DNA of 10,200 nucleotides from JBAXQQ01 sp037131695 (lineage in GTDB: Bacteria; Armatimonadota; Hebobacteria; CAIYQO01): contig CAZWZF010000096.1 of the NCBI GenBank assembly GCA_964638715.1, positions 1 through 10,200 of the forward strand, read 5' to 3'. The notes below the pieces were generated by a model that saw only the letters and a list, made by a program, of their open reading frames with translations, did no database searches and was not told where the DNA came from. Of this stretch, positions 6,557-10,200 are shown piece after piece. Both the position numbers and the translations under genes were made by a program. How positions within the stretch are numbered: the first letter of the stretch is position 1; each line of letters opens with the position of its first letter.

Positions 6557-7234
6557 TTATTCTCCGGGTCGATGGATTTGGGTGGCGGCTGTGATATACA
6601 CAGTAGCCAGGATGCTGAATATATATGCCTGCACCATACCGGTAAGCAAGCCAAGCAAAGTCATGATAACAGGAAAGAAAAATGGTGAAATTGATATTAA
6701 AATGGCGACAATCATTACCCCGCTCATCATATTGCCAAATAAACGGATGGCAAGCGCGAGTGTGCGGGAAAATTCGCTGATGATATGAAAGGGCATCATA
6801 ATGACAGTGGGATGCAGGTATGATTTAAGGTAATTTACTATTCCTTGTTGTTGAATGCCAAAAAATGGCACCGCTACAAATACGCATAATGCAAGTGCGG
6901 CAGTGGTAGACAGTGACCCGGTGGGTGGTTCATACCAGGGAAAAATAGTGAAAAGATTGGCAGTTGCGATAAAAAGAAAAAGAGTTCCAAGAAAACCAAT
7001 ATATTTTTGCGGTTGGCTTAATCCTACATCTTCAATCTGTTTTTCAATGCTGGTCACAATGATTTCCAGCAGGTTTTGCCAGCGCGTGCGTTCCATGCTT
7101 GTCGATATATTTTGTGTGATAAGTTTCGCGCCAATCGCCAGTACCAGCATTAATCCCCACGTCATTACAATAGTGGCGTTGAGTTTAAAAATACCGTATT
7201 GCCAATATATAACTTCGTCAGGACTAAGGTGCAT
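6557..7234 (-). CDS. atpB: N-ATPase a subunit (stator ion channel)
   Basis: Integral membrane stator that provides the two ion half-channels beside the c ring. From the upstream ATG at 7243 the protein is 228 aa; I prefer ATG 7234 (225 aa, MHLSPDEVIYW...) because AAGGA lies 8 nt before it, while it directly abuts the upstream ATG. Five or six hydrophobic segments are visible. The essential arginine is in LAIRLFGNMMSG (Arg167 in the long numbering), and GMVQAYIFSILATVYI (202-217) is the conserved last helix. The equivalent of the E. coli long N-terminal periplasmic segment is short, as usual for this type. The start overlaps the 3' end of atpR (stop 7224) by 11 nt; atpE follows after 14 nt. 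Confidence 0.95.
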   Translation of the reverse strand: MHLSPDEVIYWQYGIFKLNATIVMTWGLMLVLAIGAKLITQNISTSMERTRWQNLLEIIVTSIEKQIEDVGLSQPQKYIGFLGTLFLFIATANLFTIFPWYEPPTGSLSTTAALALCVFVAVPFFGIQQQGIVNYLKSYLHPTVIMMPFHIISEFSRTLALAIRLFGNMMSGVMIVAILISISPFFFPVIMTLLGLLTGMVQAYIFSILATVYITAATQIHRPGE

Positions 7235-7523
7235 GATTTTCATCCTTTGCCAGGCAAGCCGGACAGGTTAATCGTGTTACTATAAAACGTGCAATGGCAA
7301 ATCCCACCGCACATATCAGCAGTCTTTCCCAATGACCATTCGCGACAAAATAGAAACCTGCCAGGGTTATTCCTGTCCGCAGCAACATGCTGCCGATGAA
7401 CCACAACGCAGGTATTTTTGATGATATGCTTTTTTGAATTGTCCACCACAAGCCGCCGAAAAATAGCATGCCGAGTAAAAAACCGGCAATTAATGACAAA
7501 GATAGCATTACTGTTTCATTCAT
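7224..7523 (-). CDS. atpR: N-ATPase AtpR membrane protein
   Basis: Small family-specific membrane protein of N-ATPase operons, 99 aa with three predicted membrane segments (about 6-27, 38-60, 66-84). Intramembrane arginines are present at 49 (LLRTG) and 79 (IARF); a conserved arginine in this family has been proposed to interact with the c-ring carboxylates during assembly or operation, but its function is not established. The C-terminus holds a CPAC pair (87-90). Start: AGGAG lies 7 nt before the ATG, and ATGAATGA (7516-7523) overlaps the atpQ stop. Identity rests mainly on position between atpQ and atpB, size and topology. Confidence 0.85.
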   Translation of the reverse strand: MNETVMLSLSLIAGFLLGMLFFGGLWWTIQKSISSKIPALWFIGSMLLRTGITLAGFYFVANGHWERLLICAVGFAIARFIVTRLTCPACLAKDENHAP

Positions 7524-7845
7524 CGTCTTTCTCCTGGTTGTCTTTAGTTTCCTTATTCATCCAGCGCCAGGCATTCCAGCATCCAAGAATTAATCCGGCC
7601 GCCAGCAGTACCGGCGTCCATGAATGTGTTCCCGGATAATGCTTGTCAAGCCAAATGCCAAGTGCGGTGCCAAGCAGTGTTGGTACCACCACCGACCAGC
7701 CGATAATTCCCATCATACTGAGACCAAACCATACACCAGGAGTATGGGTGCTCTTTGCTTTGATTTTACGGGCAGTGGTTTCACTGATTTTCTGGCTAAA
7801 ATCAGACTGTTTTTTTTCAATTTCTATTTCTGGTTTTTCATTCAT
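7516..7845 (-). CDS. atpQ: N-ATPase AtpQ (AtpI/AtpZ-like) membrane protein
   Basis: 109-aa protein with a long charged cytoplasmic N-terminus (1-37, rich in Lys and Glu), two membrane helices (about 43-66 and 74-95) and a charged C-terminus. The segment GTALGIWLDKHYPGTHSWT (59-77) is the hallmark of the ATPase_gene1/AtpZ family, whose relatives at the head of ordinary atp operons are implicated in Mg2+ handling and c-ring assembly. Its exact role in N-ATPases is unknown. GGAG lies 7 nt before the ATG. Upstream it overlaps the 49-codon ORF, and downstream atpR, each by the same 8-nt sequence ATGAATGA. Confidence 0.86.
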   Translation of the reverse strand: MNEKPEIEIEKKQSDFSQKISETTARKIKAKSTHTPGVWFGLSMMGIIGWSVVVPTLLGTALGIWLDKHYPGTHSWTPVLLAAGLILGCWNAWRWMNKETKDNQEKDDE

Positions 7846-7987
7846 GATGAATCTCCATTGGACTTGTCAGGTAATAAAAAATAGCATCTTTTAGTATCTT
7901 TTTCCGCCATTCGGCGTTATTCATTTTACTTTTATCAATCCAGATAAAGTATAAAATGAATGCCTTGACTGACGAAAAAATATTCAT
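7838..7987 (-). CDS. Undescribed 49-aa ORF between atpC and atpQ
   Basis: A short ORF that fills what would otherwise be a 151-nt hole in a tightly packed operon. Its ATG follows GAGGAG by 5 nt, that site overlaps the atpC stop codon 9 nt upstream, and its TGA lies inside the atpQ start region in the octamer ATGAATGA, the same junction found at atpD-atpC and atpQ-atpR. The product starts MNIFSSVKAFILYFIW; residues 9-17 are strongly hydrophobic, 18-34 are charged and mainly basic (DKSK, EWRKKILKD), then AIFYYLTSPMEI. It is too short for a normal two-helix membrane protein but could be an amphipathic or single-pass peptide. I recognise no family and give no function; it may be an additional N-ATPase component or a coupling device keeping ribosomes moving from atpC to atpQ. 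Confidence 0.7.
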   Translation of the reverse strand: MNIFSSVKAFILYFIWIDKSKMNNAEWRKKILKDAIFYYLTSPMEIHHE

Positions 7988-7996
7988 AAAATCTCC

Positions 7997-8407
7997 TCAT
8001 TCCTTATTCCCAGACAAGTCCATTAACCGGCGTATGAAACCGGTTTCCATCTTCGCCATTATGGAACGGGTATTCTGTTCCTGCTCGTTTACCTGTAAAA
8101 AGTTCTGTTGTACAGCATTGTGCAACTGGCTGAGGTCGGTTCCGCCAATTGCGTCGCGCACAGAAACAAACACGTCATAACCTGTCTTTATCAGCACTCC
8201 TTCATCTACCGCTATGTAGACTTCACCTTCTTCCTCGCTTTCGTAAATTAGTATTCCTGGCGTTATAGCTGCTATGCAGTCCAGCCGATGCGGCAGCAGC
8301 CCAAACGAACCTTCGCGGGTAGCGGCTACAACTCTGGATATGCCGGTTTTCTCCGCAAATACCTGGTATGGCAGCAGAACTTTAAGGTTCATGAGTGCGT
8401 CATTCAT
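7997..8407 (-). CDS. atpC: N-ATPase epsilon subunit
   Basis: Rotor subunit that binds gamma at the c-ring interface and can inhibit ATP hydrolysis. 136 aa: N-terminal beta-sandwich (about 6-87) with the family motif GSFGLLPHRLDCIAAITPGIL (quoted in part: GSFGLLPH 33-40), followed by a C-terminal helical hairpin (about 92-130), so the regulatory helices are kept. The ATG overlaps the atpD stop by 8 nt (ATGAATGA, 8400-8407), and GGAGG lies 6 nt upstream inside atpD. Placement directly after atpD, at the front of the operon rather than the end, is typical of N-ATPases. Confidence 0.94.
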   Translation of the reverse strand: MNDALMNLKVLLPYQVFAEKTGISRVVAATREGSFGLLPHRLDCIAAITPGILIYESEEEGEVYIAVDEGVLIKTGYDVFVSVRDAIGGTDLSQLHNAVQQNFLQVNEQEQNTRSIMAKMETGFIRRLMDLSGNKE

Positions 8408-9908
8408 GTGCTGCCTCCGTTTCAGATGTCACACCTGTTTTTTGTGTTGTCTCCGGCATATTCGCTGGTTCTGCCGGTTGGTCGGTGGCGTTTTTTTTCG
8501 CTTCGCCAATCGTACCAATCATGTAAAGCGCATTTTCCGGGTAATCTTTAAATTCATCATTCAGGATGCGTTCGCAGCCATCCAACGAGTCTTTAAGAGT
8601 TACAAGAGTGCCTTTGATACCGCTGAATTGCTCGGTTGTGAAAAATGGCTGTGTAAAAAATCGTTCCAGCCGCCGGGCGCGCGCAACTACTTTACGATCT
8701 TCTGGCGACAACTGTTCCAGGCCCAGCATGGCAATAATGTCTTTCAGTTCTTCGTATTGTGCCAGCGTTCGCCGGATTTCCTGCGCCAGCAAGTAATGCC
8801 GTTCGCCGACAATGCCAGGCGTAGCCATTTTTGAACTTGATTGCAGCAAATCAATAGCCGGATAAAATCCTTCGCTTGCCCGTTTGCGCGAAAGTACGAT
8901 GGTTGCTGAAAGATGCGAAAATGTGTGCACCGCTGCCGGGTCGGTTAAATCATCTGCCGGCACATAGACCGCCTGAATAGATGTGATGGCGCCGGAGTCA
9001 GTATTAGCGATGCGTTCTTCCAATTGCGATAATTCTGTGCCCATTGTTGGCTGGTAACCAAGGCGCGAAGGCATTTGTCCCATCAAACCGGATATTTCCA
9101 TGCCGGCCTGAATAAATCGGAAGATGTTGTCAATCAGAAGCAGCACATCACGGTGTTCATCATCCCGGAAATATTCCGCCATGGTAAGCGCGGCATGACC
9201 AACGCGGAAACGGCTGCCCGGCGGTTCATTCATTTGCCCGAATACCATTACCATGTTCGGCAATACACCGGCTTCTTTCATGTCGCGATACAGTTCTTCA
9301 CCCTCGCGGCAGCGTTCACCGATACCGCAAAAAATAGATACGCCTTCCTGGTGTCTTATCATGTTGTGAATCATTTCGGTTAGCAGCACTGTTTTGCCGA
9401 CACCTGCTCCGCCAAACAATCCGGCTTTGCCACCGCGTTCCAGTGGTACCAATACATCAATGACTTTTATGCCGGTTTCAAATGTTTCAGACTTGGTGGA
9501 ACGACGCGAAAGAGGTGGGGGTGATTGGTGTATAGAACGCCATTGGGTTTCCGGCAATGGCTTTTCGCGATCAATGGTATTGCCAAAAACATCAAACATA
9601 CGTGAAAGAACAGCTTTGCCAATCGGTACTTTCAATTGTTCGCCGGTGTCTTCAATTTCCATTCCGCGTGCGAGACCCTGGGTGGGGGTTAATGCGATTC
9701 CACGCACAGAATGCGCATCAAGCTGCGCCAGCACTTCGATTATAATTTTCTTATTTGCTCTCGCACGCAGAACAGTGTAAATAGGCGGCAAATAATCATC
9801 AAATTGTACGTCAACAACACTGCCGCGTACCGATATGACAGCACCGGTATTATTAGCCAATTTTTCCGCAGGCTTTGAATTTAAGTCATTTTTGCAGGAT
9901 GTATTCAT
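8400..9908 (-). CDS. atpD: N-ATPase beta subunit (catalytic)
   Basis: Catalytic subunit that makes or hydrolyses ATP. Numbered from ATG 9908 (502 aa): beta-barrel domain to about 95, P-loop GGAGVGKT (166-173), GERCREG (197-203) with catalytic Glu198 and Arg199, Walker B region LLLIDNIFRF (256-265), ADDLTDP (318-324), and GFYPAIDLLQSSSKM (347-361), where the usual P-x-D-STSR is altered. The DELSEED loop reads LEQLSPEDR (397-405), as in N-ATPases. The C-terminus carries an extra polar tail (about 465-502). Start: ATG 9929 would add 7 residues but lacks a ribosome binding site; ATG 9908 has only a weak GAG, and lies 10 nt after the stop of a leader ORF with a strong site, suggesting re-initiation. 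All active-site residues appear intact. Confidence 0.95.
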   Translation of the reverse strand: MNTSCKNDLNSKPAEKLANNTGAVISVRGSVVDVQFDDYLPPIYTVLRARANKKIIIEVLAQLDAHSVRGIALTPTQGLARGMEIEDTGEQLKVPIGKAVLSRMFDVFGNTIDREKPLPETQWRSIHQSPPPLSRRSTKSETFETGIKVIDVLVPLERGGKAGLFGGAGVGKTVLLTEMIHNMIRHQEGVSIFCGIGERCREGEELYRDMKEAGVLPNMVMVFGQMNEPPGSRFRVGHAALTMAEYFRDDEHRDVLLLIDNIFRFIQAGMEISGLMGQMPSRLGYQPTMGTELSQLEERIANTDSGAITSIQAVYVPADDLTDPAAVHTFSHLSATIVLSRKRASEGFYPAIDLLQSSSKMATPGIVGERHYLLAQEIRRTLAQYEELKDIIAMLGLEQLSPEDRKVVARARRLERFFTQPFFTTEQFSGIKGTLVTLKDSLDGCERILNDEFKDYPENALYMIGTIGEAKKNATDQPAEPANMPETTQKTGVTSETEAAHE

Positions 9909-9918
9909 CGTGATCGAC

Positions 9919-9987
9919 TCATGCCGCATCGGCTAAGTATCGAGTGGGAACCATCCTGTTATTTTCTTTATATAGTTGAACAAACAT
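9919..9987 (-). CDS. 22-codon leader ORF upstream of atpD
   Basis: AAAGGAG lies 6 nt before ATG 9987, the strongest ribosome binding site near the operon head, yet it opens only a 22-codon frame (begins MFVQLYKENNRM, ends LADAA) that stops with TGA at 9919, 10 nt before the preferred atpD ATG. atpD itself has little of a site. The arrangement suggests translational coupling by re-initiation. No run of a single regulatory amino acid is present, so classical attenuation is not indicated. The peptide resembles nothing I know; only its translation signal supports it. Confidence 0.5.
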   Translation of the reverse strand: MFVQLYKENNRMVPTRYLADAA

Positions 9988-10083
9988 CGTGGACTCCTTT
10001 GATTCAATTTCTTATCGAATAGTTTTTCAGGAAGCCATCATCCGTTCGCATTTACCGGGTGATTGGTAACCATATTTTATAAA

Positions 10084-10112
10084 ATTATACCACAGTTAAA
10101 TTGATGTGAAAC
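10084..10112 (-). promoter_or_regulatory. Promoter of the N-ATPase operon
   Basis: On the minus strand the extended -10 TGG-TATAAT (10084-10092) is a perfect match to the sigma-70 consensus. The -35 region is weak: GTTTCA (10107-10112) at 17-nt spacing, as often with extended -10 promoters. Transcription would begin near 10077, about 90 nt before the leader ORF and 170 nt before atpD. No other comparable signal precedes the operon. Confidence 0.65.
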
Positions 10113-10146
10113 TCGGATATCTATATTTGATATTTATTAGAAATAA

Positions 10147-10165
10147 TACAGGCTCTTGCAAAACC
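10147..10165 (-). repeat. Right copy of 19-bp flanking inverted repeat
   Basis: TACAGGCTCTTGCAAAACC is the exact reverse complement of 94-112. It lies about 58 nt upstream of the N-ATPase -10 element. The sequence from here to the window edge has no recognisable gene and may be the start of the element that this repeat ends. Confidence 0.7.
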
Positions 10166-10200
10166 TATTTTCTGAATTATAGATTTTCGCCTTAAAAGCC

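Noticed and set aside
8274..8834. Plus-strand ORF of 186 codons opposite atpC/atpD
   Set aside because: It lies wholly antisense to two well-conserved ATPase genes, has no ribosome binding site and a cysteine/phenylalanine-rich, non-protein-like composition; a shadow frame.
3025..9987. Broken operon with delta subunit gene lost by mutation
   Set aside because: No delta remnant is seen, and the absence of atpH together with a long atpF is the normal N-ATPase arrangement.
10041..10073. 11-codon ORF (MVTNHPVNANG) just after the predicted transcription start
   Set aside because: It would be nearly leaderless, has no ribosome binding site, and such short frames are expected by chance.
1..10200. 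tRNA, rRNA or CRISPR array
   Set aside because: No cloverleaf pattern, rRNA-like stretch or regularly spaced direct repeat was found by eye on either strand.

Overview
The window is dominated by one minus-strand operon (about 3025-9987) encoding a complete N-type rotary ATPase, the laterally transferred F-ATPase variant with gene order atpD-C-Q-R-B-E-F-A-G. The diagnostic marks are all visible: atpD and atpC come first, atpQ and atpR small membrane proteins precede atpB, there is no separate delta gene, atpF is long (260 aa) with a delta-like C-terminus, and the c subunit carries a carboxylate in both helices. Such operons are usually a second ATPase beside the housekeeping F1Fo enzyme and occur in scattered Proteobacteria, other phyla and some methanogens. 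The moderate base composition, good Shine-Dalgarno sites and protein style suggest a proteobacterium, but the sequence alone does not fix the taxon.

Layout, left to right. 1-112: hairpins and a 19-bp repeat (94-112) that recurs inverted at 10147-10165, so the whole gene block sits between inverted copies. 147-914 (-): HSL/BD-FAE-like alpha/beta hydrolase. 1137-2489 (-): sugar-nucleotidyltransferase with a left-handed beta-helix C-terminus. 2490-3024: AT-rich non-coding gap with a 15-bp perfect hairpin, a 14-bp palindrome and a possible promoter. 3025-9908 (-): atpG, atpA, atpF, atpE, atpB, atpR, atpQ, an undescribed 49-codon ORF, atpC and atpD, in reverse order of transcription. 9919-9987 (-): a 22-codon leader ORF with a strong ribosome binding site. 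10084-10112: an extended -10 promoter for the operon.

The catalytic head is AtpD3-AtpA3, AtpG is the shaft, AtpC the epsilon subunit, AtpB plus the AtpE ring the ion motor, and AtpF the peripheral stalk, apparently with the delta function fused on. AtpQ and AtpR are assembly or ion-handling accessories specific to this family. Genes are tightly coupled by overlaps, three of them the identical octamer ATGAATGA.

The most notable observation is a previously hidden 49-aa ORF (7838-7987) that exactly fills the only sizeable gap in the operon, has its own Shine-Dalgarno site and joins atpQ through the same octamer. The hydrolase and nucleotidyltransferase have no evident functional link to the ATPase.
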